A DNA stretch of 64,000 bases from Streptacidiphilus jeojiense. GTDB taxonomy: Bacteria > Actinomycetota > Actinomycetes > Streptomycetales > Streptomycetaceae. Below the pieces are notes generated by a model. That model made no database searches. It was not told where the DNA came from and saw only the letters and a list, made by a program, of their open reading frames with translations. Position numbers and translations under genes: made by a program. The stretch is from positions 372,001-436,000 of the forward strand of contig NZ_JOEH01000004.1 in assembly GCF_000719095.1 (NCBI RefSeq), given 5' to 3'. Positions 55,096 to 64,000 of the stretch are shown here, one piece after another; position 1 is the first letter of the stretch; each line of letters opens with the position of its first letter.

Positions 55096-56076
55096 GTGCT
55101 TGATCCGAAGGCGCTGTACGCATTCGAGCCGCAGGCTCTGGAGGCCGTCGAGACGGCTTTCGGCGCAGGCGCGCACGCGGGCGCGGGGGAGAGCTCTGGC
55201 ACCGGTCCGGTCCTGCTGCACTTCTTCGAGGGCTTCATGGACGCCGGCGAGGTCGGCGAGCAGGTCGTCGACCACCTCCTGGAGGACCCCGAGCGCAAGC
55301 GACTGGTCCGCTTCGACGCCGACCGGCTGGTCGACTACCGGGCCAGGCGGCCCGCGATGGTCTTCGACCGGGACCGCTGGACCAGCTACGACGCCCCCGC
55401 CCTCGACCTCTACCTGCTGCACGACTCGGTCGGCGCGCCGTTCCTGCTGCTGAGCGGCCCGGAGCCGGACGTGGAGTGGGAGCGCTTCGCCACGGCCGTG
55501 CGCCAGGTGGTGGAGCAGCTGGGCGTGCGGCTCGCGGTGAACTTCCACGGCATCCCCATGGGCGTCCCGCACACCCGCCCGGTCGGGCTGACCCCGCACG
55601 GCAACCGGGAGGACCTGCTCGGGCTCTACCCGCGCTGGTTCGAGAAGGTGCAGGTGCCGGCCAGCGTCGCGGCGATGCTGGAGTACCGCCTGGCCGAGCA
55701 CGGCCACGACGTGCTGGGCTTCGCCGCGCACGTCCCGCACTACCTGGCGCGCACCCCCTACCCGCAGGCCGCCGTGGCGGTGCTGGAGGCCGTCCAGGCG
55801 GCCACCGGGCTGGTGCTGCCGGGGCTGTCGCTGCGGGCCAAGCTGGACGAGGTCCGCGCCGACATCGACCAGCAGATCGCCGAGGGCGACGACGAGCTGC
55901 GCGGCGCCGTCATCGGCCTGGAGCAGCAGTACGACGCCGTCGCCGGCGCGGCCGACCGGGAGAACCTGCTGGCGGAGCCGGCCGACCTGCCCTCGGCCGA
56001 CGAGCTCGGCCGCGCCTTCGAGGCGTTCCTGGCGGAGCAGGGCGACACCCCGGGGGCCTCGGGGGACGTCCAGTAG
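55096..56076 (+). CDS. PAC2 family protein
   Basis: The 326-residue protein belongs to the PAC2 family, related to eukaryotic proteasome assembly chaperones and archaeal PbaA-type proteins; the actinobacterial members have no proven function. Recognisable stretches are [23 protein letters not shown] (cut around 40-62), [23 protein letters not shown] and [20 protein letters not shown]. No signal peptide is visible. The start is GTG at 55096 without a strong ribosome binding site. The C-terminal region is helical and acidic. Confidence 0.88.
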   Translation: MLDPKALYAFEPQALEAVETAFGAGAHAGAGESSGTGPVLLHFFEGFMDAGEVGEQVVDHLLEDPERKRLVRFDADRLVDYRARRPAMVFDRDRWTSYDAPALDLYLLHDSVGAPFLLLSGPEPDVEWERFATAVRQVVEQLGVRLAVNFHGIPMGVPHTRPVGLTPHGNREDLLGLYPRWFEKVQVPASVAAMLEYRLAEHGHDVLGFAAHVPHYLARTPYPQAAVAVLEAVQAATGLVLPGLSLRAKLDEVRADIDQQIAEGDDELRGAVIGLEQQYDAVAGAADRENLLAEPADLPSADELGRAFEAFLAEQGDTPGASGDVQ

Positions 56077-56114
56077 CTCCTCCGGCCCGCCGGCCCGCCG
56101 GCCGGCCCGCCTGC

Positions 56115-57254
56115 TCAGTGGTGGGCGGCGCTCGGCGAGGCGTGCTTGGGCGTCGGCTCCTTCTTCGGAGCCGGCGCCTTCTTCTTGGGCGGGACGACCA
56201 CGTGGGCCGGGTCGAGCTCGTTGCTCATCCAGTGCAACGCGGTCGGGAGCATCCGCAGCCAGGTGTTGGGGCTGTGGCCGCCGGTGGCCAGCACCAGGGG
56301 CTCGGCGACCAGGGTCGGCGGGATGGCCACCCGCTGCAGCGCGGTCAGATTGGACGGCGGGCTGGAACGGTCCTTCGCCGATGTGGCCAGGAACAGCGAG
56401 ACGCGCGGCCACTTGGCCGCCAGTTCCAGCGGACTGTTCTGCTTGCGCAGGGTGGGGTCGGTCAGTACGGAGGGGTCGCCGGCGAAGGGGTCGGGGCTCA
56501 TCGCCGCCGCGGTGGCGAACAGGTTCGGGTACTGCATGGCGAGCTTGACCGAGCACAGGCCGCCGGTGGAGAAGCCGATCAGCCCCCAGGCCTTGGCCTC
56601 CGGCAGGACCCGGAACTGGCTGTGGATCAGCTCGGGCACGTCCTTGGCCAGCCAGGTGGCGTTCTTCCTGGTGGGGGTGTCGCTGCAGTCGGTGTCGATG
56701 CCGCCCGGGTCGATCACCGGCATCACCACGATGGCCGGTTTGACCTCGCCGTCCGCCATCATCTTGGCGATGGTGCCGGGCATGCCCATGCCCTCGACCC
56801 AGGACAGCGGCGAGCCGGGGACGCCGTGCAGCATCATGATCACCGGAAAGCTCTTGTTGCGGTACTGCCGCTCGTCGTACTGCGGCGGGGTCCAGACCAG
56901 GACCTGGCCGGAGAGCTTGGAGTGGGTGCCGTGGACGTAGGTCTCCAGCAGGCCGTTGGCGGAGCGGGTGAACATCGCCCGGTCCGGCGGCGGACCCGGC
57001 ATGGCGGCGGTCTGGGTGCCGTTGTCGCGTCCCAGCAGGTCGTTCCAGTCGGTGTAGAGGCCGTAGCTGTTGTTGATCCACACCGCCACCACGGCGATGG
57101 CGGTGACCTGGCAGATGGCGATCATGACGATCCTGGTCAGCCAGCGCACCGGACGGGGCCCGCGGACCGCGCCCCAGGCGAACAGCGTGGCCACCATGGC
57201 CAGTGCCGTGGCCGCGATGAGGACGTAGAAGAAAGCCGTCCCGGTCAGACTCAT
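56115..57254 (-). CDS. Membrane-anchored esterase (esterase D/antigen 85-like alpha/beta hydrolase)
   Basis: The 379-residue protein has two N-terminal membrane helices (about 6-30 and 41-61), then an external alpha/beta hydrolase domain. LHGVPGSPLSWVEGMGMPG is the oxyanion region and the nucleophile Ser229 lies in GFSTGG. The C-terminal HSPNTWLRMLPTALHWM region supplies the catalytic His. It ends with a Lys/Pro-rich tail (KKKAPAPKKEPTPKH) that may contact cell wall polymers. Members of this family act on extracellular esters or mycolyl-like substrates; the true substrate is unknown. Confidence 0.88.
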   Translation of the reverse strand: MSLTGTAFFYVLIAATALAMVATLFAWGAVRGPRPVRWLTRIVMIAICQVTAIAVVAVWINNSYGLYTDWNDLLGRDNGTQTAAMPGPPPDRAMFTRSANGLLETYVHGTHSKLSGQVLVWTPPQYDERQYRNKSFPVIMMLHGVPGSPLSWVEGMGMPGTIAKMMADGEVKPAIVVMPVIDPGGIDTDCSDTPTRKNATWLAKDVPELIHSQFRVLPEAKAWGLIGFSTGGLCSVKLAMQYPNLFATAAAMSPDPFAGDPSVLTDPTLRKQNSPLELAAKWPRVSLFLATSAKDRSSPPSNLTALQRVAIPPTLVAEPLVLATGGHSPNTWLRMLPTALHWMSNELDPAHVVVPPKKKAPAPKKEPTPKHASPSAAHH

Positions 57255-57562
57255 GGGTCAGGCCCCCTGCGTTCTCGACACTGCAATCTGTGCGGGGGCT
57301 GAGCCGTCCCGTCGTATTGGCACCTTAACCGACAGAAGTGGGTCAATTGTCCAGGAAGGTAAGAGCACGCAGCCGTGGCTCCGCGGAGGCGGCGGACGAG
57401 TGCGGCATACTGCCGAAAACAGGGGCACGGAGACGCTTGGTGACGGCCTGTCGCCTTACCAGGGTCAAGGAAACGGCCGTGTCGACCTGCAGAGGTGTAC
57501 GGGTCGCCTGATCGGTGCATATCATCCGACCCGTTAGTTTGTCCGGAAAGGAGCGCGTCGAC
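57255..57562. other. Divergent intergenic region between esterase and trypsin-like protease genes
   Basis: The 308-base gap holds no supported gene. AAGGAG at 57548-57553 serves the protease. TATCAT near 57518 is a possible -10 box for it, without a clear -35. On the minus strand TTGACC and TAAGGT lie upstream of the esterase but only 13 bases apart, so I do not call them a promoter. Confidence 0.5.
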
Positions 57563-58450
57563 GTGACCCGTTCGCAGTGGCGTGTGCTCACGCGCGTCGC
57601 CGGTGTGGTCGCGTTCACGGTCTGCTTCGCCCTGGCGCTGGAGTACAGCCAGGGCAGGACGGGCTCGGCCGCCCCCGCCAGGCCGTCGCCGCGGTCGGCG
57701 CCGGCCGCCGACGCCCTGGTCGCGGTGCCCGCGGTGCTGGCCGGGCCACGGGTGGCCGCCACGGCGGGGACCAGCGCGAGCTTCACCGGGCTGCCGAGTG
57801 TCGGTGCCCTCTTCGGCGCCGACGGGGCGAAGGCGGCGGACAGCCACCACTTCTGCTCGGCCAGTGTCGTCGACAGCCCGGGCGGCAATGTGGTGGCGAC
57901 GGCGGCGCACTGCGTGGTGACGCCGGGCGGCAAGACCGACGCGCCCGCTCAGGTGGTCTTCGTCCCGGGCTACCACGACAAGCAGGAGCCCTACGGGGAG
58001 TGGACCTCCGCCCGGATCCTGGTCGACCCCCGCTGGGCCGCGGACGGGGACCCCGACTACGACGTGGCCTTCCTGGTCGTCGAGCGTGCCGGTGATCCCT
58101 CGGCCCGGCTGTCGGACCTCGTCGGCGCCCAGGGGATAGCGTTCGGGACCCAGCTGCCGCAGCCGGTCGGGGTGATCGGCTACCCCTCGGCCGCGGAGCA
58201 GCCGGTGGCCTGCCACAACACGCTGAAGCCGTACTCGCCCACCCAGTCCGAGTTCGACTGCCCCGGCTACGCCGACGGCAGCAGCGGCGGCCCGATGCTG
58301 ACCGGGATCGACGCACGGACCGGGCGGGGCACGCTGGTCGGCGTCATAGGGGGCTACGAGCAGGGCGGCTACACCGACTCCGTCTCCTACGCCAGCTCCT
58401 TCGGCGACGCCGTCAAGGCCCTCTACGAACAAGCCACCGTCCTGGGCTGA
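57563..58450 (+). CDS. Secreted or membrane-anchored trypsin-like serine protease
   Basis: The 295-residue protein has an N-terminal hydrophobic segment (about 9-27) that is either a signal peptide or an anchor, followed by an Ala/Pro linker. The triad is His116 in ATAAHCVV, Asp167 in DYDVAF and Ser241 in GSSGGPM. Cysteines at 98 and 117 flank the His loop, and further cysteines lie at 217 and 233. GTG at 57563 has AAGGAG nine bases upstream. The natural substrate is unknown. The next gene on the same strand is unrelated. Confidence 0.9.
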   Translation: MTRSQWRVLTRVAGVVAFTVCFALALEYSQGRTGSAAPARPSPRSAPAADALVAVPAVLAGPRVAATAGTSASFTGLPSVGALFGADGAKAADSHHFCSASVVDSPGGNVVATAAHCVVTPGGKTDAPAQVVFVPGYHDKQEPYGEWTSARILVDPRWAADGDPDYDVAFLVVERAGDPSARLSDLVGAQGIAFGTQLPQPVGVIGYPSAAEQPVACHNTLKPYSPTQSEFDCPGYADGSSGGPMLTGIDARTGRGTLVGVIGGYEQGGYTDSVSYASSFGDAVKALYEQATVLG

Positions 58451-58579
58451 TGCCCGCCGATGCCCCGCGCACCCCGCGATGGTTACTCACCCCCGACCCC
58501 GCATCCCCGTGAGAGCCGGGAAACGCGGTGTGACGGGGGTGCAACTGGCTGGAAACACCCGTCCGGCAGGCTGGGCGCC

Positions 58580-59485
58580 ATGACGCCGACCGACTCCACA
58601 CCCGACCAGGGCCCGCTCGGCAGCAGCCATGCCGAGCTGATCGCGGAGATCGCCCACCGCTTCACGCCCCGCCCCGCGGACCCGCCCCGGCGCCTGCACG
58701 CCGTCGGACCGCGGTCCCCGCGGACCGCCCCGCGGCCGGTGCTGGTGGCCGTGGCGCACGGCTCCCGCGACCCCGCCGCGCTGGCGACCGCGCTGCGGCT
58801 GCTGGACCAGGTCCGCGCCACGCGCCCGGGGCTCGACGTCCGGCTGGCCCATCTGGACCTGAACGAGCCCCGGCTCGACGACGTCCTCGGCGGCCTGCCC
58901 CGGTCCGGCCGCAGCGAGGTGGTGCTGGTCCCGCTGCTGCTGGGGCGCGGCTACCACGTGCGCATCGACATCCCCGAGCAGTTGGCGCGCCACCCGCACC
59001 TGGACGCCGCCGTCGCCGCGCCGCTCGGCCCGCACCCGCTGCTCGCCGAGGCGCTGCAGCTGCGGCTGGCCGAGGCGGGCTGGGACGACCCGGAGAACGT
59101 CAGGCTGCGCCGGCGCGAGGCCAGGGACGCCGTCGTGCTGGCCGCCTCCGGGTCCAAGGACCCGGCCTCGGCCAAGGACGCGCAGACCCAGGCGCTGCTG
59201 CTGGCCGCCAGGCTGCACGTCCCGGTGGTGCCCGCGTTCGTCTCGGCGGCCGCGCCGACGGTGCCCCAGGCGGTGGCCGCGCTCTGCGCCCGCGGCTACC
59301 GGCGGATCGCCGTGGCCTCCTACTTCGCCGCCCCGGGGGACTTCGCCCGGCTGGCCGCCGCCGCCGCGCCCTGGCTGGTCGCGGCACCGCTCGGGGCCCA
59401 GGAGGCGATGGCCGCGCTGGTGCTGGAGCGCTACGACCGGGCCGCAGCCGGACACCGCGTCCTGGCTGCCGCGCAAGCGGTCTGA
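58580..59485 (+). CDS. CbiX/SirB-type sirohydrochlorin chelatase-like protein
   Basis: The 301-residue protein has two CbiX-like halves (about 52-165 and 180-295), as in long chelatases that insert Co or Fe into sirohydrochlorin. His60 in [13 protein letters not shown] is the metal-binding residue of the first half, and [14 protein letters not shown] lies near 140-155. The second half reads [12 protein letters not shown], with Ser in place of His at the equivalent point. ATG at 58580 is chosen over one 40 codons upstream in low-complexity sequence. Whether it serves sirohaem or cobalamin synthesis cannot be told. Confidence 0.85.
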   Translation: MTPTDSTPDQGPLGSSHAELIAEIAHRFTPRPADPPRRLHAVGPRSPRTAPRPVLVAVAHGSRDPAALATALRLLDQVRATRPGLDVRLAHLDLNEPRLDDVLGGLPRSGRSEVVLVPLLLGRGYHVRIDIPEQLARHPHLDAAVAAPLGPHPLLAEALQLRLAEAGWDDPENVRLRRREARDAVVLAASGSKDPASAKDAQTQALLLAARLHVPVVPAFVSAAAPTVPQAVAALCARGYRRIAVASYFAAPGDFARLAAAAAPWLVAAPLGAQEAMAALVLERYDRAAAGHRVLAAAQAV

Positions 59486-59546
59486 CGATCACTCCGGAGG
59501 CGTGTCCCGCGGTTTCTGTCGTACCGGCCGGATACGGTTTCCGGAT

Positions 59547-60809
59547 ATGGACGACAAGGAACAGGCCAGCGCCGGCTACACCACGGCGGCGCAGGCCCGC
59601 TGGGTGGAGGAGCCGGACAAGCGACCGGGCCGGACCGCCTTCCAGCGGGACCGGGCCCGGGTGCTGCACTCCGCCGCGCTGCGCCGGCTGGCCGGAACGA
59701 CCCAGGTCGTCGCCCCGCTGGCCAGCGACTTCCCGCGGACCCGGCTGACCCACTCGCTGGAGTGCGCCCAGATCGGCCGGGAGCTGGGCGCCGCGCTGGG
59801 CTGCGACCCGGACCTGATGGAAACCGCCTGCCTGTCTCACGACATCGGCCACCCGCCGTTCGGCCACACCGGCGAGCAGGCCCTGGACCGGGCCGCCGCC
59901 GGCTGCGGGGGCTTCGAGGGCAACGCCCAGAGCCTGCGCATCCTGACCCGGCTGGAACCCAAGCGGTTCGACGACCTCCCCGGCGGCGACGGCCGCAGCG
60001 TCGGGCTGAACCTCACCCGGGCCGCGCTGGACGCGGCCACCAAGTACCCCTGGACCAGGGGCAGCCACCCCGAACTCCCGCAGAAGTACGGCGTCTACAC
60101 CGACGACCTGGCCGTCTTCGACTGGCTGCGCCAGGGCGCGCCGGAGCTCCACCGCTGCTTCGAGGCCCAGGTGATGGACTGGTCCGACGACGTCGCCTAC
60201 TCCGTCCACGACGTCGAGGACGGTCTGCAGGCCGGCCATGTCGAGCCGGCCGCGCTGCGCTCGGCCACCGAGCGGGCCGAACTGTTCGAGGTAGCCGCCC
60301 AGTACGCCCCCGGCGCGACGGAGGACGAACTGGCCGAGGCGCTGGACCGGTTGCAGGCCGAGGACTGGTGGCCGGACAGCTACGACGGCTCGGCCCGGGG
60401 CCGGGCCGCCCTCAAGGACGCCACCAGCCAGCTGATCGGACGCTTCTGCACCGCCGCCGAGCAGGCCACCCGGGCCCGCTACGGCCCCGGCCCGCTCAGC
60501 CGCTACCGGGCCGACCTGATCGTCCCGCGCGGGGTCCGGCTGGAGTGCGCGGTGCTCAAGGCCGTCGCCGTCCGCTATGTGATGCAGCGTGACGACCAGG
60601 GACAGCTGCGCACCTGGCAGCGGGCGGTGATCGGGGAGCTGGCCGAGGCGCTGGTCGCCGCCGCACCGGTCGGCCTGGACCCGGTGTTCCGGGCGCTCTA
60701 CGAGGAGGCCGCGGACGACGCGGGCCGGCTGCGCGCGGTGGTGGACCAGATCGCCACCCTGACCGACGCCTCGGCGGCCGCCCGGCACCGGGAGTTCGCC
60801 GCCGGGTAG
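59547..60809 (+). CDS. dgt: Deoxyguanosinetriphosphate triphosphohydrolase-like protein
   Basis: The 420-residue HD-domain protein resembles dGTPases, which remove tripolyphosphate from dNTPs. RTRLTHSLE at 64-72 gives the first His, and [16 protein letters not shown] (95-110) carries the HD pair and further His residues. [18 protein letters not shown] supplies the last metal-binding Asp. ATG at 59547 (MDDKEQ) is chosen as the conserved start; GATACG lies upstream. Its position before dnaG is conserved in actinobacteria. Confidence 0.94.
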   Translation: MDDKEQASAGYTTAAQARWVEEPDKRPGRTAFQRDRARVLHSAALRRLAGTTQVVAPLASDFPRTRLTHSLECAQIGRELGAALGCDPDLMETACLSHDIGHPPFGHTGEQALDRAAAGCGGFEGNAQSLRILTRLEPKRFDDLPGGDGRSVGLNLTRAALDAATKYPWTRGSHPELPQKYGVYTDDLAVFDWLRQGAPELHRCFEAQVMDWSDDVAYSVHDVEDGLQAGHVEPAALRSATERAELFEVAAQYAPGATEDELAEALDRLQAEDWWPDSYDGSARGRAALKDATSQLIGRFCTAAEQATRARYGPGPLSRYRADLIVPRGVRLECAVLKAVAVRYVMQRDDQGQLRTWQRAVIGELAEALVAAAPVGLDPVFRALYEEAADDAGRLRAVVDQIATLTDASAAARHREFAAG

Positions 60810-60913
60810 CCGAGCACGCGTGCGGTTGTTTGCCTGGGCTTTGCCGCGGCCTTTTCCGCGGGGCACACCAGGCGCTATGAAGGTTGCGGGCCGAACGGAC
60901 GAAGGAGACCACG

Positions 60914-62173
60914 ATGGTGGAAGCACACGAGACCCATGTCATCGTCGGGGCCGGGCTGGCGGGGGCGAAGGCCGCCGAGACCCTGCGCGCCGAGGGCTTC
61001 ACCGGACGGGTCATCCTGGTCGGCGAGGAGCGTGAGGCACCGTACGAGCGCCCCGGTCTGTCCAAGGGCTTCCTCACCGGCGCCGCGTCCCGGGACGACC
61101 TCTTCGTCCACGACTCGCACTGGTACACCGAGCACGACATCGAGCTGCGGATCGGCGACCCGGCGACCCGGCTGGACCGGCAGTCCCGGACCCTCCAGCT
61201 CGCCGACGGCACCGTGCTCACCTACGACAAGCTGCTGATCGCGACCGGCTCGGCGCCGCGCACCCTGGACGTCCCCGGGATCGACCTCGGCGGGGTCCAC
61301 TACCTGCGCAAGCTGCCCGACGCCGAGCGGCTGCGGGCCTCGCTGCAGACCCTGGGCCGGGAGAACGGCCGGCTGCTGCTGGTCGGCGCGGGCTGGATCG
61401 GTCTGGAGGTCGCCGCGGCGGCGCGCGGCTACGGGGCCGAGGTGACCGTCGTCGAGCCGCAGCCGACCCCGCTGCACGGGGTGCTCGGCCCCGAGCTCGG
61501 CGAGTTCTTCGCCCGGCTGCACGAGGACCGCGGCGTGCACTTCCACTTCGGCGCCGGGGTCACCGAGATCGAGGGCGAGGACGGCATGGTGCTGGCCGCG
61601 CACACCGACGACGGCGACGAGCACCCGGCGCACGCGGTGCTGATCGGCATCGGCGCCGCCCCGCAGACCGCCCTCGCCGAGGCCGCCGGGCTGGCCCTGG
61701 CCCCGCGCGAGGAGGGCGGCGGCATCGCCGTGGACTCCGCGCTGCGCAGCTCCGACCCGGACGTCTTCGCGGCCGGCGACGTCGCGGCGGCCGAGCACCC
61801 GCTGTTCGGCCGGCGGCTGCGGGTCGAGCACTGGGCCAACGCGCTCAACGGCGGCCCGGCGGCGGCCCGGTCGATGCTGGGGCAGCCGGTGGTCTACGAC
61901 CGGGTCCCCTACTTCTTCTCGGACCAGTACGACCTCGGCCTGGAGTACTCCGGCTACGCCGCCCCCGGCTCCTACGACCACGTGGTGGTGCGGGGGGACG
62001 CGGGCAAGCGGGAGTTCATCGCCTTCTGGCAGGACCCGGCCGGCCGGGTGCTGGCCGGGATGAACGTCAACGTCTGGGACGTGGCCGGCGGCATCCAGCA
62101 GCTGGTCCGCTCCGGGCGCCCGATCGACCCGGACCGGCTGGCCGACCCGGCGATCCCGCTCGGCGAGCTCTGA
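60914..62173 (+). CDS. FAD-dependent oxidoreductase, ferredoxin reductase type
   Basis: The 419-residue flavoprotein resembles rubredoxin/ferredoxin reductases (PdR/BphA4-like). FAD-binding HVIVGAGLAGAKAAETLR lies near residues 8-25, NAD(P)H-binding LLLVGAGWIGLEVAAAA near 155-172, ATGSAPR near 113 and the C-terminal FAD motif DVFAAGDVAA near 285. GAAGGAGA precedes the ATG by seven bases. It would pass electrons from NAD(P)H to a ferredoxin, possibly for a cytochrome P450, but no partner gene is nearby. The gap upstream has a CCGCGG-N6-CCGCGG hairpin (60844-60861). Confidence 0.92.
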   Translation: MVEAHETHVIVGAGLAGAKAAETLRAEGFTGRVILVGEEREAPYERPGLSKGFLTGAASRDDLFVHDSHWYTEHDIELRIGDPATRLDRQSRTLQLADGTVLTYDKLLIATGSAPRTLDVPGIDLGGVHYLRKLPDAERLRASLQTLGRENGRLLLVGAGWIGLEVAAAARGYGAEVTVVEPQPTPLHGVLGPELGEFFARLHEDRGVHFHFGAGVTEIEGEDGMVLAAHTDDGDEHPAHAVLIGIGAAPQTALAEAAGLALAPREEGGGIAVDSALRSSDPDVFAAGDVAAAEHPLFGRRLRVEHWANALNGGPAAARSMLGQPVVYDRVPYFFSDQYDLGLEYSGYAAPGSYDHVVVRGDAGKREFIAFWQDPAGRVLAGMNVNVWDVAGGIQQLVRSGRPIDPDRLADPAIPLGEL

Positions 62174-62235
62174 GCCGACCGCCGGGCGGACAGCTGAGCT
62201 CCCGCGCACCGTCCGGCACTGTCGGCCCCCGGGCA

Positions 62236-62248
62236 TACACTGCACGAC
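62236..62248 (+). promoter_or_regulatory. Candidate -10 box, leaderless start of dnaG
   Basis: TACACT at 62236-62241 is followed by seven bases and the GTG at 62249. No ribosome binding site is visible. The -35 region is not clear. Confidence 0.5.
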
Positions 62249-64000
62249 GTGGCAGGTCGGATCAGGGACGAGGACGTGGACGCGGTTCGGGCCGCCGTCC
62301 GGATCGATGCTGTCGTGGGGGAGTACGTCCAGCTCACCAATGGCGGCGGCGGCCAGCTCAAGGGTCTCTGCCCGTTCCACGACGAGAAGTCGGCGTCGTT
62401 CTACGTGAACCCGAGCAAGGGCGTCTACAGCTGCTTCGGCTGCCAGGAGAGCGGGGACACCCTCGGCTTCGTGATGAAGATCGAGCACCTGTCGTTCGTG
62501 GAGACGGTCGAACGGCTGGCGCCCACCGTCGGCATCACCCTGCGCTACGAGGGCGGCGGCTACCAGCCGGGCCAGCAGAAGGGCGAGCGGACCAGGCTGC
62601 TGGAGATCAACAAGATCGCCGCCGCCTGGTTCACCGAGCAGCTGAGCAGTCCCGAGGCCGAAATCGGTCGGCGCTTCCTCAAGGAGCGGGGCTTCGAGGC
62701 CGAGGCCGCCGCGCACTTCAGCCTGGGCTACGCCCCCGGCGGCTTCGAGCACCTCACCCGCTTCCTGCGCGGCCGCGGCTTCTCCGACCGCGAACTGCTG
62801 CTCTCCGGCATCTGCTCGGAGGGGCAGCGCGGCCCGATGGACCGCTTCCGCGGCCGGCTGGTCTGGCCGATCCGTGACATCACCGGCGAGGTCGTCGGCT
62901 TCGGCGCACGCAAGCTGCGCGAGGACGACAACGGCCCCAAGTACCTGAACACCCCGGAGACCCCGCTCTACAAGAAGTCCAACGTCCTGTACGGGATCGA
63001 CCTGGCCAAGAAGGACATCGCCAAGACCGGCCGGGCGGTGGTGGTCGAGGGCTACACCGATGTGATGGCCTGTCACCTCGCGGGCGTCACCACGGCGGTG
63101 GCCACCTGCGGCACCGCCTTCGCCGAGGACCACATCAAGATCCTGCGCCGGCTGCTGATGGACACCTCGGCCTACCGCGGCGAGGTGGTGTTCACCTTCG
63201 ACGGCGACGCGGCCGGGCAGAAGGCCGCGCTGCGGGCCTTCGAGGACGACCAGAAGTTCGCCGCCAGGACCTCCATCGCCATCAGCCCCGGCGGGATGGA
63301 CCCCTGCGAACTGCGGCTGGCCCAGGGCGACGAGGCGGTGCGCACGCTGATCGAGCACCCGGTCCCGCTGTTCCTGTTCGCCATCCGCGCCGCCGTCGCC
63401 AGTCACAACCTGGAGACCGCGGAAGGCCGTTCGGCCGCGCTGGAGCAGGCCGCGCCGATCGTCGCCCGGATCAAGGACGGCTCGATCCAGCACGACTACG
63501 CGGTCCAACTCGCCGGCATGGTCGGCATCCTGGACGAGCAGTTCGTGGTCCGCCGGGTCAACCAGCTGGCCCGCTGGCAGCGCGAGCGGGACCAGCAGGC
63601 GGCGCGCTCGGGCGTCCGCCGCCAGGGGCAGCAGCAGGGCCAGGCCCCCGCCGCGGCGGCGCCGATGCGCCCGGCGTACCGGCTCAACCCGCGCGACCCG
63701 GCCCAGTTCGTGGAGCGGGAGCTGCTGAAGCTCGCGCTGCAGCACCCGGTGCTGGTCGCCCCCACCTTCGACTTCTACGCCCAGGACGAGTTCCCCACCC
63801 CGCCCTACGCCGCGGTGCGGGCCGCCATCGCGGCGGCCGGCGGTGTCGAGGCCGGGGCGGCCGCCCCCGACGCCTGGTCCGGCCTGGTCCGCGCGGCCGC
63901 GCCGGACGACGGCGTGCGCGGGCTGATCACCGAGCTGACCGTGGAACCGGTCCGCACCCGTCGCGCCGCCGACGCGGTCTACGCCGGGGAGTTCCTGGTC
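62249..64000 (+). CDS. dnaG: DNA primase (5' part; 3' end outside window)
   Basis: DnaG makes RNA primers for replication. The frame is open from GTG at 62249 to the window end (584 codons). It starts AGRIRDEDVDAVRAAVRID as in actinobacterial primases. The zinc-binding domain (about 1-100) has CPFHDEK and CFGCQE. The catalytic core (about 115-430) includes RFRGRLVWPIRD, GFGARKL and the TOPRIM motifs VVVEGYTDVMA and FTFDGDAAGQKA. A Gln/Ala-rich linker (about 447-470) precedes the start of the helicase-binding domain. Nothing unusual is seen. Only the last part of that domain is missing. Confidence 0.96.
   Translation, partial: MAGRIRDEDVDAVRAAVRIDAVVGEYVQLTNGGGGQLKGLCPFHDEKSASFYVNPSKGVYSCFGCQESGDTLGFVMKIEHLSFVETVERLAPTVGITLRYEGGGYQPGQQKGERTRLLEINKIAAAWFTEQLSSPEAEIGRRFLKERGFEAEAAAHFSLGYAPGGFEHLTRFLRGRGFSDRELLLSGICSEGQRGPMDRFRGRLVWPIRDITGEVVGFGARKLREDDNGPKYLNTPETPLYKKSNVLYGIDLAKKDIAKTGRAVVVEGYTDVMACHLAGVTTAVATCGTAFAEDHIKILRRLLMDTSAYRGEVVFTFDGDAAGQKAALRAFEDDQKFAARTSIAISPGGMDPCELRLAQGDEAVRTLIEHPVPLFLFAIRAAVASHNLETAEGRSAALEQAAPIVARIKDGSIQHDYAVQLAGMVGILDEQFVVRRVNQLARWQRERDQQAARSGVRRQGQQQGQAPAAAAPMRPAYRLNPRDPAQFVERELLKLALQHPVLVAPTFDFYAQDEFPTPPYAAVRAAIAAAGGVEAGAAAPDAWSGLVRAAAPDDGVRGLITELTVEPVRTRRAADAVYAGEFLV

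Noticed and set aside
57322..57356. TTGACC/TAAGGT pair on the minus strand as the esterase promoter
   Set aside because: The spacing is 13 bases, too short for a standard promoter.
60875..63745. Minus-strand open frame of about 956 codons opposite the flavoprotein gene and dnaG
   Set aside because: It spans two clear plus-strand genes and their promoter and shows only reverse-complement composition.

Overview
The window looks like a core chromosomal stretch of a streptomycete (Streptomyces, Kitasatospora or Streptacidiphilus). Base composition is very GC-rich by eye, third codon positions are almost all G or C, and GTG starts are common. The housekeeping order is the one known from Streptomyces: hrcA-dnaJ2-rsmE, a HIT protein, an RNase Z-like protein, phoH-ybeY-corC, era, leuA, a TerB-like gene, recO-uppS-zur-glyS, dusB, ppdK, dgt and dnaG. 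No tRNA, rRNA, CRISPR array, transposase or prophage gene was found.

Left part. Positions 1-3121 hold a pectin-degradation group: the 3' end of a secreted protein, a pectin methylesterase and a GH28 polygalacturonase. A minus-strand envelope-stress operon follows (htpX, pspAB, a DUF3097 gene), divergent from the heat-shock operon hrcA-dnaJ2-rsmE, which has a near-perfect CIRCE site. Next come a 1083-residue tricorn-type protease, a TPR/AAA+ ATPase coupled to a TPR membrane protein, and the HIT, RNase Z-like, phoH-ybeY-corC run.

Middle. Between corC and a cytidine deaminase-like gene lies an accessory block (19.3-27.1 kb): a DHA2 exporter divergent from an XRE regulator, two paralogous M20D amidohydrolases flanking a two-domain Lrp-type regulator, and two flavin/F420-type oxidoreductases. 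Era follows. Between era and leuA sit a LacI/GH3 beta-glucosidase pair with a clear operator, and an M4 protealysin-type protease with its emfourin-type inhibitor. leuA is preceded by a 15-codon leucine-rich leader peptide and an attenuator hairpin. Zur and glyS are neighbours with Zur-box-like sites between them, where S. coelicolor has znu zinc-uptake genes.

Right part. A histidine kinase/response regulator operon ends with an exported SGP-repeat protein. VOC and NADAR genes and a second exporter/XRE divergent pair follow. Then come dusB, ppdK, a GNAT acetyltransferase, a PAC2 protein, a membrane-anchored esterase, a trypsin-like protease, a CbiX-type chelatase, dgt, a ferredoxin-reductase-like flavoprotein and the first 584 codons of dnaG.

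Across the window three patterns stand out. A dispersed palindromic element (arm CGCGCAGTTCCCCGCGCCCC or its complement) occurs six times between genes. Short tandem repeats with a 15-bp period occur at four loci, three of them in gene leaders. Many genes start about 7 nt after a TAnnnT-like hexamer, which suggests leaderless transcripts. Several convergent gene pairs overlap at their 3' ends.
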